Below, in pieces: positions 50,792 through 60,576 of a stretch of 64,000 nucleotides of DNA (positions are counted from its first letter, which is position 1; each line of letters starts with the position of its first letter). Location: positions 1 to 64,000 of the forward strand of contig NZ_FZOR01000023.1 of NCBI RefSeq assembly GCF_900188445.1, given 5' to 3'. The position numbers were made by a program, and so were the translations under genes. The DNA comes from Actinomadura meyerae. Its GTDB lineage: Bacteria > Actinomycetota > Actinomycetes > Streptosporangiales > Streptosporangiaceae. The notes under the pieces are model-generated. The model saw only the letters and a program-made list of their open reading frames with translations, was not told the origin of the DNA and did no database searches.

Positions 50792-52087
50792 CTACTTGCC
50801 CTTCGCGGCCAGCCGCAGGTAGTTCTGCTGGGCGATGGCCGCCCGGTAGTGCTCGACGGTGGCGCGTGCCACGGCCGGCCAGGCGAAGCGCCGCTGGACG
50901 CGGGCGAGCCCCGCGGCACCGGTCCGTGCCCGCTCCTCGGCGGAGTCGTGCAGGCGGTGCAGGGTCGCGGCCAGCTCCTCGACGTCCCCGGGCGAGACGA
51001 GGATCCCCGCGTCGCCGACGACCTCGGGCAGCGCGCCGGCGCGGCTCGCGACCAGCGGCGTGCCGGACGCCATGTGCTCCACGGCGGGCAGCGAGAACCC
51101 CTCGTACCGGGACGGGACGACGGCGATCTCCGCCGACGCCAGCAGCTCGCCCAGCTCGTCGTCGCTGATCCCGCTGACGAACCGCACGCGGTCGCCGAGG
51201 GCGAGCTCGCGGACGAGCCTCTCGGTCGGGCCGTCCTTCTGCGGCCTGCTGACGATCACGACGTGGACGTCCCGCTCGGTCGCGACCTTGGCGACCGCGC
51301 GCAGCAGCACGTCCACGCCCTTGATCGGCGCGTCCGCGCTGGCCATCGCCACGATCCGGCCGGGGACGCGCTCGCCGCGCGGGTGGAAGATGCGGGTGTC
51401 GACGCCGAGCGGCAGGATCTCGATGTCGCGCGGGTCGACCTTGAAGTCCTTGACGATGTCGACCTTGGACGACTCCGACACCGTCAGCACCGGGCCGATC
51501 CGCCGCGACACCTGGGCCTGCATCGCGACGAACCCGTACCAGCGGCGCTTGCCGAGCTTCTGCTTGATCCCGCGCGCGGCCTCCAGCTCGATGCGCCGGT
51601 CCACGCTGATCGGGTGGTGGATGCTGGTCACCAGCGGCAGCCCGAGCCCGGCGATGCCGAGGTTGCCGAGCCCGAGGACCTGGTTGTCGTGCACCACGTC
51701 GAAGTCGCGCCGGCGCCGCTTCAGCAGCCGCAGCGCGCGCAGCGAGAACGTCAGCGGCTCGGGGAAGCCGCCCGTCTTCATGTGCGCGAACTCGAGGACG
51801 TCCACCCAGTCGCGGAACTCGCGGAGGGCGGGGGTGCGGAACGGGTCCTCGTCCCGGTAGAGGTCCAGGCTCGGGAGCTTGGTGAGGACGATCTCCTCCC
51901 GGTCCAGCTCGGGATACGGCTGGCCGGAGACCACCTCGACCGAGTGCCCGAGATCGACCAGCTCCCGGCTCAGATGCCGGAGGTAGACCCCCTGGCCGCC
52001 GCAGTGCGGCTTGCTCCGGTACGAGAGCAGGGCGACCCGCAGGGGGCCGTCCTGCGCATGACCGCCCGCCTCGCCTGCCTCACCCAC
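50792..52087 (-). CDS. Glycosyltransferase family 4 protein
   Basis: A GT-B glycosyltransferase of 431 residues (GT4 type). The N-terminal domain has PHCGGQGVYLRHLSRELVDL, the acceptor-side Gly loop. The donor domain has LPLGVDTRIFHPRGERVPGR, VVPSRYEGFSLPAVEHMASG and TPLVASRAGALPEVVGDAGI, the nucleotide-sugar-binding E(x7)E-like region. I placed the start at the GTG 52087 behind AGGGG; the frame is open to 52141, inside the P450 gene. It lies 28 nt after the P450 stop. Likely adds a sugar to a lipid or sterol-like acceptor, but neither partner can be read. Confidence 0.9.
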   Translation of the reverse strand: MGEAGEAGGHAQDGPLRVALLSYRSKPHCGGQGVYLRHLSRELVDLGHSVEVVSGQPYPELDREEIVLTKLPSLDLYRDEDPFRTPALREFRDWVDVLEFAHMKTGGFPEPLTFSLRALRLLKRRRRDFDVVHDNQVLGLGNLGIAGLGLPLVTSIHHPISVDRRIELEAARGIKQKLGKRRWYGFVAMQAQVSRRIGPVLTVSESSKVDIVKDFKVDPRDIEILPLGVDTRIFHPRGERVPGRIVAMASADAPIKGVDVLLRAVAKVATERDVHVVIVSRPQKDGPTERLVRELALGDRVRFVSGISDDELGELLASAEIAVVPSRYEGFSLPAVEHMASGTPLVASRAGALPEVVGDAGILVSPGDVEELAATLHRLHDSAEERARTGAAGLARVQRRFAWPAVARATVEHYRAAIAQQNYLRLAAKGK

Positions 52088-52115
52088 GCCAGCCCCTGCC
52101 CACGCACCACTCCCG

Positions 52116-53375
52116 TCAGTCGAGGGACGCCGGACGCACACGCACCGGCATCTCCTTTATGCCGTTGATGAAACTAGACCTTAGCCTGCGAACGTTACCG
52201 CTGAGTTCAATATTGGGCACAGTGTCCAAAAGTGTTTCGAAGAGCACACTCAGCTCGAGTCGGGCGAGGTGGGACCCCAGGCAGAAGTGCGGCCCGCCGC
52301 CGCCGAAGCCGAGGTGGGGGTTCGGGTCCCGGCCCACGTCGAACGCCCACGGGTCGGCGAACACGGCCTCGTCGCGGTTCGCGGAGGAGTAGAAGACGAC
52401 GACCTTGTCGCCCTCCTTGATCGTCTTGCCGCCGAGCTCGGTGTCCCGGACGGCGGTCCGCCGGAACAGGTTGACCGGCGTGACCCAGCGGACGATCTCG
52501 TCCGCCGCCGTGCGGACCAGCGACCGGTCGGCCTTCAGCCGCTCCCACTGCTCCGGGTGCTCCAGCAGCGCGAGCATGCCGCCGGTCGCCGCGTTGCGGG
52601 TGGTCTCGTTTCCGGCGACCGACAGCAGCATCACGAACAGCTCGAACTCGTCGCCGGTGAGGACCTCGCCGCCGGCGTCCGGCTGGAGGAGCTTCGTGAC
52701 GATGTCGTCGCGCGGGTTCTCCCGCCGCTCGGCGGCCAGGACGTTGGCGTAGGCGTACAGCTCCGTCGCCGCGGCCTGCCCCTCCTCGGGCGTGCGCTGG
52801 AACTCCGGGTCGTCCCCGCCGATGAGGGTGTTCGACCAGGTGAAGATCTTCTCCCGGTCCTCCGGCGGGGCGCCCAGCAGCTCGCAGATCACGTACAGCG
52901 GCAGCGGCGCCGCCAGGTCGCGGACGAAGTCGGCGTCCTCCCCCCGCTCCACGGTCTCCGCGACGAGCCTGCGGCAGATGTCGCGGATGTGCTCCTCCAG
53001 GGCGCCGATCGCGCGCGGCGTGAACCCGCGGTTCACGATGCTCCGCTTGCGCGAGTGCTCCGGCGGGTCCTGGTTGAGCATCATCATCCGCTGCAGGACG
53101 AGGTGCTCCTCCGGCGGCTCGTCGAACAGCGCGAGCCGCCGCCACGAGGAGAACAGCTCCGGGTGCCGCGACACGTGCACGACGTCCTCGTGCCGGGTGA
53201 CCGCCCAGAACGGCGGGTAGTCCCGGCTCGGGTCGCCGTGGTGCCAGTGGACGGGATCGTGCTCGCGCAGCCAGGTCAGCTGCTCGTGCGGGATGCCGCC
53301 GCGCTCGTAGGCGCCCGGGTCGACCAGCTCGATGTCAGGGGTGGCGTCAGGGGTGGCGTGGGGGGTGGTGGTCAT
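52116..53375 (-). CDS. Cytochrome P450 (CYP124/125/142-like clade)
   Basis: A 419-residue soluble bacterial P450. The I-helix is LLSVAGNETTRNA, the ExxR helix ADEIVRWVTPVNLFRRTA and the heme loop FGGGGPHFCLGSHLAR, with the proximal Cys ligand. The pattern resembles actinobacterial P450s that hydroxylate sterol side chains or branched lipids (CYP124/125/142 group). The N terminus has a short repeat (ATPDATPD) before IELVDPGAYERGG. ATG at 53375 follows GAGGAGG. It lies 30 nt after a paralogous P450 gene and is cotranscribed with it, under a KstR-type box at 54742. Confidence 0.92.
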   Translation of the reverse strand: MTTTPHATPDATPDIELVDPGAYERGGIPHEQLTWLREHDPVHWHHGDPSRDYPPFWAVTRHEDVVHVSRHPELFSSWRRLALFDEPPEEHLVLQRMMMLNQDPPEHSRKRSIVNRGFTPRAIGALEEHIRDICRRLVAETVERGEDADFVRDLAAPLPLYVICELLGAPPEDREKIFTWSNTLIGGDDPEFQRTPEEGQAAATELYAYANVLAAERRENPRDDIVTKLLQPDAGGEVLTGDEFELFVMLLSVAGNETTRNAATGGMLALLEHPEQWERLKADRSLVRTAADEIVRWVTPVNLFRRTAVRDTELGGKTIKEGDKVVVFYSSANRDEAVFADPWAFDVGRDPNPHLGFGGGGPHFCLGSHLARLELSVLFETLLDTVPNIELSGNVRRLRSSFINGIKEMPVRVRPASLD

Positions 53376-53405
53376 CGTCTCGAACCTCCTCGTCCGCAGA
53401 CGCCG

Positions 53406-54677
53406 TCAGCCCCCGAGCGGGGCGGACGGTGTGAAGCTCACCGGGATCTCCTTGTAGCCGTTGACGAAGTTGGACCGGAGCCGGCGGGGCTCGCCGGCGA
53501 GCCGGATGTCGGGCATCCGGTCGAGGATCGTCTCGAAGATGATGCGCAGGTTCAGCCGGGCGAGGTGGGTGCCGAGGCAGTAGTGCGGGCCGCCGCCGCC
53601 GAAGCCGATGTGCGGGTTCGGGTCGCGGCCCACGTCGAACGAGAACGGGGCGTCGAAGACCCGCTCGTCCCGGTTGGCGGAGCCGTAGAACAGCACGACC
53701 TTGTCGCCGGCCTTGATCTGCTTGCCGCCGAGCTCGGTGTCGACCAGGGCGGTGCGGCGGAACTGGTTGATCGGGCTCACCCAGCGGACGATCTCCTCGA
53801 CCGCCGTCGGCAGCAGGCTCCGGTCGGCGCGCAGCCGCTCCCACTGGTCGGGGCGCTCGAAGAAGGCCAGCATGCCGCCCGCGGTCGCGGTCCGGGTGGT
53901 CTCGTTCCCGGCGATCGACAGCATGATCACGAACAGCTGGAACTCCTCCAGCGTGATCCGGTTGCCGTCCGCGTCGGGCGCGAGCAGCTTGGTCACGATG
54001 TCGTCGCGCGGGGTGGACTCGCGCGCCGCCGCGAGCTGCCCGCCCCACTCGGCGAACTCGGCCGCGCACAGCGTCGACTCCTCGCGGCCCCCGATGAACT
54101 CGGGGTCGTTGAAGGCGACCAGCTTGTTCGACCAGTGGAAGATCCGCTCCCGGTCCTCCAGCGGCGCGCCGAGCAGCTCGCAGATCGTGTAGAGCGGGAG
54201 CGGCGCGGCGAACTTCTCCACGAAGTCGCACTCGCCGAGCGGCGCCGCCTCGTCGATCAGCTCGTTGCAGATCCGGCGGATGTGGTCCTCCAGCCGGCCG
54301 ATCATCCGCGGCGTGAAGCCCTTGTTCACCATGGCCCGCAGCCGGGTGTGGTCCGGCGGGTCCTGGAACAGCATCATCTGGCCGTACATGTCGATGTCGT
54401 CGGACGAGAACTCCTCGAACATCGCGGTGCGCTCGTGCGAGGAGTACGGGTTGGCGCGCCGCGACACCGACACGACGTCCTCGTGCCGCGTCACGGCCCA
54501 GAACCCGGGGACGCCCTCGTTGGGGTCCTGGTGCCAGTGGACGGGGTCGTTGTCGCGCAGCCACTGGAACTGCCGGTGGGGGATGCCTCCGCGCTCGTAC
54601 ACGCCCGGATCGATGACGTCGATCTCGGGGGCGCGGAACACCCGATCGTGCGGAGCGATGGACGTCGCGAGTGCCAT
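53406..54677 (-). CDS. Cytochrome P450 (paralogue of the next gene)
   Basis: A 423-residue P450 closely related to the one at 52116. The I-helix is LSIAGNETTRTA, the ExxR region VEEIVRWVSPINQFRRTA and the heme loop FGGGGPHYCLGTHLAR. The N-terminal segment IDVIDPGVYERGGIPHRQFQ parallels its neighbour, suggesting an old tandem duplication. ATG at 54677 follows GAAGGG at about 6 nt. It is the first gene of a five-gene operon, and a perfect KstR-type box lies 65 bp upstream. A role in sterol or methyl-branched lipid hydroxylation is inferred from that and from CYP125 5 kb away. Confidence 0.92.
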   Translation of the reverse strand: MALATSIAPHDRVFRAPEIDVIDPGVYERGGIPHRQFQWLRDNDPVHWHQDPNEGVPGFWAVTRHEDVVSVSRRANPYSSHERTAMFEEFSSDDIDMYGQMMLFQDPPDHTRLRAMVNKGFTPRMIGRLEDHIRRICNELIDEAAPLGECDFVEKFAAPLPLYTICELLGAPLEDRERIFHWSNKLVAFNDPEFIGGREESTLCAAEFAEWGGQLAAARESTPRDDIVTKLLAPDADGNRITLEEFQLFVIMLSIAGNETTRTATAGGMLAFFERPDQWERLRADRSLLPTAVEEIVRWVSPINQFRRTALVDTELGGKQIKAGDKVVLFYGSANRDERVFDAPFSFDVGRDPNPHIGFGGGGPHYCLGTHLARLNLRIIFETILDRMPDIRLAGEPRRLRSNFVNGYKEIPVSFTPSAPLGG

Positions 54678-54741
54678 GGAAGACCCTTCGTGCCGGGACG
54701 GTGCCAGATCGCTCGACTGAGCGCTTGCTTGGCCGCAGACC

Positions 54742-54755
54742 TAGAACACGTTCTA
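54742..54755. promoter_or_regulatory. KstR-type operator TAGAACACGTTCTA
   Basis: A near-perfect palindrome matching TnnAACnnGTTnnA, 65 bp before the first P450 gene of the five-gene operon. Confidence 0.75.
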
Positions 54756-54757
54756 AC

Positions 54758-54775
54758 ATGAGACTGGAGTCTCAT
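54758..54775. promoter_or_regulatory. Second palindromic operator ATGAGACT-gg-AGTCTCAT
   Basis: A perfect 8-bp inverted repeat with a 2-bp centre, adjacent to the KstR-type box. A near match lies beside the CYP125 box at 59934-59951. The regulator is unknown. Confidence 0.65.
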
Positions 54776-55041
54776 CAAGGGCCCGGACGGCAAAGGTGAC
54801 CTGGCTCGCACACGGCCCCTTCCTCCCCGTTCCGGCTGATGCGTGGATCCGCGCTCCAGCAGCGCGGGAGCTCGCCGGCGCCCGCGCCGCGCCGGCGGCG
54901 TTCGACGAGGCGGCCCGCGCCATGTCGGCGAGGGGGACGTCACCCGCGTCTGACGCTGTCGCGTTTGAGGCTTCGGGCGTCGCTACCTGGGGGCAGCGCC
55001 CGAAAGCTTCACTCGTCCTTTCAAAGTTACGATTAAGGCAC

Positions 55042-56202
55042 ATGAGTCAGGAGATTCACGACTTCGTGTCCGCGTCATGCGAGCTGCTGGCGCTCGGCGA
55101 GCCCGCCCACCCGTCCCAGGAACCGGTGTTCGGGGACGTCCGCAACGAGCTGCTCGCCGCGCTGGCGGACCTGGGCTTTCGCTCCATCGCCCTGGAGACC
55201 GATCGGGTGGCCGCGCTCGCGGTGGACGACTTCGTCCGGCGCGGGACGGGCACCCTCGACACGGCGATGGCCGAGGGCTTCTCGCACGGCTTCGGCCGGC
55301 TGGAGTCCAATCGCCGGCTGGTCGCCTGGATGCGCGAGTACAACGACGGCCGTCCCGCCGGAGAGCGGCTGGCCTTCCACGGCTTCGACGTCCCGGCCGA
55401 GAACACCAGCGCGCCCAGCCCGCGCCGCCATCTGGAGTACGCCCGCGACTACCTGGGACTCGACCTCGACATCGCGGCCATGCTCGGCCCCGACGAGAGG
55501 TGGAGCCGCCAGGAGGCCATCCTGGACCCGGCGGAGTCGCCCGGCGGCAGCCCCGAGGCGGCCCGCTCACGGGCGGCGGCCGACGACATGCTCACCTCGC
55601 TCTACGCGCGGGCACCGGAACTGATCGCGGCGACCTCGCGCGCCGCCTGGTTCCGCGCCCGCACCCACCTCACCGCGGGCATCGGCCTGCTCCGCTACCA
55701 CGCGCAGGCCGCCCGGCGGATCGAGGAGAGCGCGCGGATCTCGGGCCTGATGGCCACGCGGGACGCGCTCATGGCCCAGCACCTCCTGGACGTCCGCGCG
55801 ATCGAGGCGGAGCGCGGCCCGACCCTCGTCTTCGCGCACAACAGCCACCTCCAGCGCAACCCGAGCAGCATGAGCATGGCGGGAATGGACATCGGCTGGT
55901 CGTCCGCCGGAGCCATCGCGGGGTCGCTGCTGGACGGCCGGTACACCGTCATCATCGGCAGCATGGGACGCAGCGAAGCCCTCGGCCTGGGCGAACCCGA
56001 CCCCGGCACCTACGAGGGCTTCCTGCAGCACCGCACCATGACGTGGAGCCTGACGAGCGCCGGCGCGATCCCTCCCGCGCGCACACGCACCGACATGACG
56101 CCGGGACGGCACTACGCCGCCCTCGACGGGCCGGGCGTCGCCGCCGCCGACGCGGTCCTGCACGTCGCCGCCGCCGGTGTGCAGGCCGCGGACGGTTGGT
56201 GA
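55042..56202 (+). CDS. Erythromycin esterase family protein
   Basis: A 386-residue protein of the erythromycin-esterase superfamily. The usual catalytic positions are visible: LLALGEPAHPSQEPVFGDVR (His of the GExxH motif), GFRSIALETDR (Glu) and the later VFAHNSHLQRN (His). The fold is mostly helical. True Ere enzymes open macrolide lactones, but most family members have other or unknown hydrolase roles, so resistance should not be assumed. ATG at 55042 follows TTAAGGC. It is divergent from the P450 operon and stands alone. Confidence 0.85.
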   Translation: MSQEIHDFVSASCELLALGEPAHPSQEPVFGDVRNELLAALADLGFRSIALETDRVAALAVDDFVRRGTGTLDTAMAEGFSHGFGRLESNRRLVAWMREYNDGRPAGERLAFHGFDVPAENTSAPSPRRHLEYARDYLGLDLDIAAMLGPDERWSRQEAILDPAESPGGSPEAARSRAAADDMLTSLYARAPELIAATSRAAWFRARTHLTAGIGLLRYHAQAARRIEESARISGLMATRDALMAQHLLDVRAIEAERGPTLVFAHNSHLQRNPSSMSMAGMDIGWSSAGAIAGSLLDGRYTVIIGSMGRSEALGLGEPDPGTYEGFLQHRTMTWSLTSAGAIPPARTRTDMTPGRHYAALDGPGVAAADAVLHVAAAGVQAADGW

Positions 56203-56217
56203 GCGGTTAGCGGGCGG

Positions 56218-57207
56218 TCAGCGCAGGACGTAGCGCAGGGGGTCGTCCGTGCCCTCGCGGCGGGCGACTCCTCGCGTCTCCAGGGTGCGGAGGTGGGCGG
56301 CGGCCTCGGCGGCGGCCATGCGGCGCGACTGCTGGGACATCTCGGCCCACGGGTGCCGCCAGCTGAGGCCCGCTGTCAGGTCCCACAGCGTGATGGGCGA
56401 TGGGGACAGCAGGGCCGCCACCTCGGCGAGCCGCTCCTCGTGGTGCGCGATGATCTCGCGGGCGCGGCCGGAGAGGCCGTTGAAGCGGTACTGGTGGGCG
56501 GGGAGCACCTCGTCCACCCCCATGGCCGAGACCTTGTCGAGCGAGCCCAGGAAGTCGCTCAGCGGGTCCACGTCCGGGGTGTCGTACGGGTAGAGGCCGA
56601 TGTGCGGGGTGATGCGCGGCAGGACGTGGTCGCCGGTGAAGATGCGGTCGCCGTCCTCGAGGTGGAGGCAGATGTGGCCGGGGGAGTGGCCCGGCGTCCA
56701 GATGGCGCGCAGCCGCCGCCCCGGGACGTCGGCCAGGTCGCCGTTCGCCAGCTCACGGTCGGGGATCGCCGGCGGCGACACCGAGGTCCGCCCGCTCGGG
56801 CCGGTCAGCTCGGACTCGGCGGCACCGGCGCGGCGCAGCGCGGTCAGCTCGAACTGGCGGCGGTCGCCCTGCCCGGCGGCGTGGAACATCCGGACGACGT
56901 CGGCGTCCGCGTGGTGCATCGCGATCCAGGCGCCGGACGTCTCGCGGACGCGCCCCGCGAGCCCCGAGTGGTCCGGGTGGAAGTGCGTGACGACCACGCC
57001 GTGGACGTCCGACATCTGGATCCCGAACGTGCCGAGGCCGTCGCGGAGGGCCGCCCAGGCGTCCTCGTGCTGCCAGCCCGCGTCGATCAGGACGGGCCCC
57101 TTCGGGCTTTCCACCGCGTACACGAGGGTGTACGCGAGCGGGTTGTCCGGGATGGGGACGGGAACGCTCCACAGCCCGCCGCCGAGGTCCTCAGGTTCCG
57201 GCTGCAC
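56218..57207 (-). CDS. MBL-fold metallo-hydrolase
   Basis: A 329-residue metallo-beta-lactamase-fold hydrolase. The metal-binding motif is VVTHFHPDHSGLAGRV, with IWTPGHSPGHICLHLEDGDR, FTGDHVLP and LPAHQYRFNG supplying the other ligands. A winged-helix-like C terminus (~70 residues, RMAAAEAAAHLRTLETRGVA) matches the LACTB2-like/glyoxalase group. GTG at 57207 follows AAAGG by about 9 nt. It lies just downstream of the thiolase gene in the same direction (gap 84 nt) and may hydrolyse a thioester or related product. Confidence 0.9.
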   Translation of the reverse strand: MQPEPEDLGGGLWSVPVPIPDNPLAYTLVYAVESPKGPVLIDAGWQHEDAWAALRDGLGTFGIQMSDVHGVVVTHFHPDHSGLAGRVRETSGAWIAMHHADADVVRMFHAAGQGDRRQFELTALRRAGAAESELTGPSGRTSVSPPAIPDRELANGDLADVPGRRLRAIWTPGHSPGHICLHLEDGDRIFTGDHVLPRITPHIGLYPYDTPDVDPLSDFLGSLDKVSAMGVDEVLPAHQYRFNGLSGRAREIIAHHEERLAEVAALLSPSPITLWDLTAGLSWRHPWAEMSQQSRRMAAAEAAAHLRTLETRGVARREGTDDPLRYVLR

Positions 57208-57291
57208 CGAGACCGCCTTTCGCGCCTATATGAAACATGGGGTCGAGACATGGGTCCGCCCCGGCAACGGTAGCCGGGGCGGACGAGCGGC

Positions 57292-58449
<1,158 letters not shown>

Positions 58450-58461
58450 GCGGTCTCCTTC

Positions 58462-58475
58462 TAGAATACGATTCA
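58462..58475. promoter_or_regulatory. Degenerate KstR-like site TAGAATACGATTCA
   Basis: Same palindromic outline as the KstR box but with T and A replacing the C and G of AAC/GTT. It lies between the good box at 58484 and the thiolase start, and may be a weak second site. Confidence 0.35.
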
Positions 58476-58483
58476 GCTTTGAA

Positions 58484-58497
58484 TGTAACGTGTTCTA
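58484..58497. promoter_or_regulatory. KstR-type operator TGTAACGTGTTCTA
   Basis: Matches TnnAACnnGTTnnA at every fixed position, 35 bp upstream of the FadA5-like thiolase. Confidence 0.7.
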
Positions 58498-58570
58498 ACT
58501 TTTCCCGGCCAGGGCGGGTCCCGGTGAGAGGGATCGGGGAGCGGGCGGTGGGGGCGATGGCGGCCCGCTG

Positions 58571-59851
58571 TCAGTAGCGGACGCGCAGTTCCTTGATGCC
58601 GTTCAGCCAGGCGGAACGGAGCCGCCGCGGCTCGCCGAGGCGCGTGATGCCCGGCATCTGGTCGGCGATCGCGTCGAACATCAGCCCGATCTCCAGGCGG
58701 GCGAGGTTCGCGCCGATGCAGTAGTGCGCGCCGGTCCCGCCGAAGCCGAGGTGCGGGTTGGGGGAGCGGGTGATGTCGAACGCCATCGGGTCGGTGAAGA
58801 CGTCCTCGTCGAAGTTGGCGGAGCTGTAGTACATCGCCACGCGGTCGCCGGCCTTGATCTCCACGCCGCCCAGCTCGGTGTCGCGGACGGCCGTCCGCTG
58901 GAAGGCGGTGACGGGCGTCGACCACCGGACGACCTCGTCGGCCGCGGTCTCGGGGCGCTCGGCCTTGTAGAGCTCCCACTGGCCCGGATTCTCCATGAAC
59001 GCGATCATCCCGTGCGTGATGGCGTTGCGGGTCGTCTCGTTGCCCGCGACCGCGAGCAGGATCATGAAGTAGCCGAACTCGTCGTCGGACAGGCCGTGCC
59101 CGTCCACGTCCGCCTGGACGAGCTTGGTCACGATGTCGTGGGCGGGGCAGCCGCGGCGCTGCTCGGCGAGCCCCATCGAGTAGCCGATGATCTCGGCGGC
59201 GGCGCAGGCCGGGTCGCCGTCGTACTCGGGGTCGTCGTAGCCGAGCATCTGGTTGGACCAGTCGAACAGCCGCCGCCGGTCCCGCTGCGGGACGCCCATC
59301 AGCTCGGCGATCGCCTGCAGCGGCAGCTCGGCCGCGATCTCGGTGACGAAGTCGCCCTCGCCGCCGCGCCGGCGCGCCTCGGTGACGATCCGCTCGGCGC
59401 GCTCGGCGAGCGCGTCGCGCAGGCCGTTGACGACCCGCGGGGTGAAGCCGCGCGACACGATCTTGCGCAGTTTGGCGTGCTGCGGCGGGTCCATGTGCAG
59501 CAGCAGGTTCTCCCGCTGGACGTCCAGTTCCTCCGCGCCGAACCGCTCGTTGAACCGGATCACCGCGCCGTTGGCGTTGGACGACCACTGCTCGTGGTCG
59601 CGGGAGATCTCCTTGATGTGCGCGTGCCTGCTGATCACCCAGAAGCCGTCGTCGGCGAAGCCGGTGGTGCCGCGGGGCTGCGCGTTCCACCAGGGCGCGC
59701 CGGTCCGGCGGAGCAGCGCGAACTCGGCGAGGGGGACGCGCTCGGCCATCAGGCCGGGGTCGGCGAAGTCGAATCCGGCGGGCACGGTGGCGGGGACGGT
59801 GGCGGGGACGGCGGCGGGGACGGCGGCGGTCTCCGAGACGGTGGCGGTCAT
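58571..59851 (-). CDS. cyp125: Cytochrome P450 CYP125-like (steroid C26-monooxygenase)
   Basis: A 426-residue P450 with strong CYP125 character: GFDFADPGLMAERVPLAEFA at the N terminus (residues ~30-49), I-helix LLAVAGNETTRNAITHG, ExxR in ADEVVRWSTPVTAFQRTA and heme loop FGGTGAHYCIGANLAR. CYP125 oxidises C26 of cholesterol or cholestenone to start side-chain breakdown. The first ~30 residues contain an Ala/Val/Pro repeat (AAVPAAVPATVPATVPAG) from a 12-bp DNA repeat. ATG at 59851 follows GGGAGG. It lies 121 nt upstream of the thiolase gene in the same direction and has its own KstR-type box. Confidence 0.9.
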   Translation of the reverse strand: MTATVSETAAVPAAVPATVPATVPAGFDFADPGLMAERVPLAEFALLRRTGAPWWNAQPRGTTGFADDGFWVISRHAHIKEISRDHEQWSSNANGAVIRFNERFGAEELDVQRENLLLHMDPPQHAKLRKIVSRGFTPRVVNGLRDALAERAERIVTEARRRGGEGDFVTEIAAELPLQAIAELMGVPQRDRRRLFDWSNQMLGYDDPEYDGDPACAAAEIIGYSMGLAEQRRGCPAHDIVTKLVQADVDGHGLSDDEFGYFMILLAVAGNETTRNAITHGMIAFMENPGQWELYKAERPETAADEVVRWSTPVTAFQRTAVRDTELGGVEIKAGDRVAMYYSSANFDEDVFTDPMAFDITRSPNPHLGFGGTGAHYCIGANLARLEIGLMFDAIADQMPGITRLGEPRRLRSAWLNGIKELRVRY

Positions 59852-59891
59852 GCGGCGGTTCCTCCCGATGGGACGGCGCTTGCGCCCACCG

Positions 59892-59905
59892 TAGAACCGG
59901 TTCCA
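59892..59905. promoter_or_regulatory. KstR-type operator TAGAACCGGTTCCA
   Basis: Matches the KstR consensus, 41 bp upstream of the CYP125 start codon. The 329-bp gap 59852-60180 also holds the sites at 59934 and 60094 and is otherwise without a gene. Confidence 0.7.
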
Positions 59906-59933
59906 GGGCCGGTTCAAGAGTAAATGAGACTCA

Positions 59934-59951
59934 AGTCTATTCTTCTGTCTC
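59934..59951. promoter_or_regulatory. Near copy of the second operator, ATGAGACT-ca-AGTCTATT
   Basis: Matches the inverted repeat at 54758-54775 in the left arm and in AGTCT of the right arm. As there, it sits on the far side of a KstR-type box, here 28 bp away. Confidence 0.5.
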
Positions 59952-60093
59952 CATCAACTGTTTGATTGATGACCATGCAGTCATGATCGTCTCCAACTGG
60001 TCCGACGTGCGGCGCGCTCCCGCATGCCACGACCGTGGGCGTGCGGCAAGGGCGGCGTCCGGTGAGCTTCCTCACCGGATGTCGAGGTTTATG

Positions 60094-60107
60094 TAGAACG
60101 CGTTCTA
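60094..60107. promoter_or_regulatory. KstR-type operator TAGAACGCGTTCTA
   Basis: A full palindrome matching TnnAACnnGTTnnA, 73 bp upstream of the small membrane protein gene at 60181. Confidence 0.75.
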
Positions 60108-60180
60108 GAAACGTGCCGGAGTGGACGCCGGGAGGGTCGCATAGCCTGGTCGTCCGACCTCCCCCGCGCCGGAGAACCCC

Positions 60181-60576
60181 ATGGCCGCAGATTTCGACGA
60201 GCCCGTGTTCGACGAGGAATTCGTGCGGAGCGCCGCGTTCACCGAGCCGTCGGCACGCGAGCGCGCACGCCCCCCGAGCCGCCGGGAGCGGCGCCGCTAC
60301 CGCCGCTCCGCGCGGCGGGCCGCCGGGGCCGGCCGCCTGCGCCGGCGCCGCCGCGGAGCCGAACCGAGCCACCGCCGATCGGTGCTCCAGCTCATCGGCG
60401 GCGTGCTCGTGCTGTTCGCCATCTCGTTCGCGCTGTGGTGGTGGAACTCCGCGCCCCGCGAACCGGAGCCGGTGCGCCCGGTCAGCCCGACGATCACGCA
60501 CTCCCCGGAGCCCGCCCCGACCCCCAGGGCCCCCGCGACGACGGTGCCGCCGACGATGGAGATCCCCGAGGTCTAG
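60181..60576 (+). CDS. Arg-rich single-pass membrane protein of unknown function (KstR-box gene)
   Basis: A 131-residue protein. The N-terminal ~75 residues are cytoplasmic, starting acidic (FDEPVFDEEFVRS) and becoming extremely Arg-rich (RRERRRYRRSARRAAGAGR). One membrane segment follows at about residues 70-88 (LIGGVLVLFAISFALWWW), then a Pro/Thr-rich outer tail ending TVPPTMEIPEV. I do not recognise the family. ATG at 60181 follows GGAGAAC. A KstR-type box upstream places it in the putative sterol regulon. Its TAG shares CTAG with the stop of the convergent P450 gene. Confidence 0.75.
   Translation: MAADFDEPVFDEEFVRSAAFTEPSARERARPPSRRERRRYRRSARRAAGAGRLRRRRRGAEPSHRRSVLQLIGGVLVLFAISFALWWWNSAPREPEPVRPVSPTITHSPEPAPTPRAPATTVPPTMEIPEV

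Larger units (their letters stand above)
54678..55041. promoter_or_regulatory. Divergent control region, P450 operon / esterase-family gene
   Basis: A 364-bp gap without a supported gene. It contains the KstR-type box (54742-54755) and, 2 bp away, a second perfect inverted repeat (54758-54775). The right half (54780-55030) is GC-rich and shows no clear signal until the short AT-rich stretch just before the esterase-family start. Confidence 0.55.

Noticed and set aside
55042..56202. Macrolide resistance gene
   Set aside because: The protein belongs to the erythromycin esterase superfamily, but most members have other roles and nothing nearby (macrolide cluster, resistance genes) supports resistance.
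56202..56232. Stop-containing tandem repeat after the esterase-family gene (GGTTGGTGAGC / GGTTAGCGGGC / GGTCAGCGC)
   Set aside because: The units are too degenerate to count as a tandem array.
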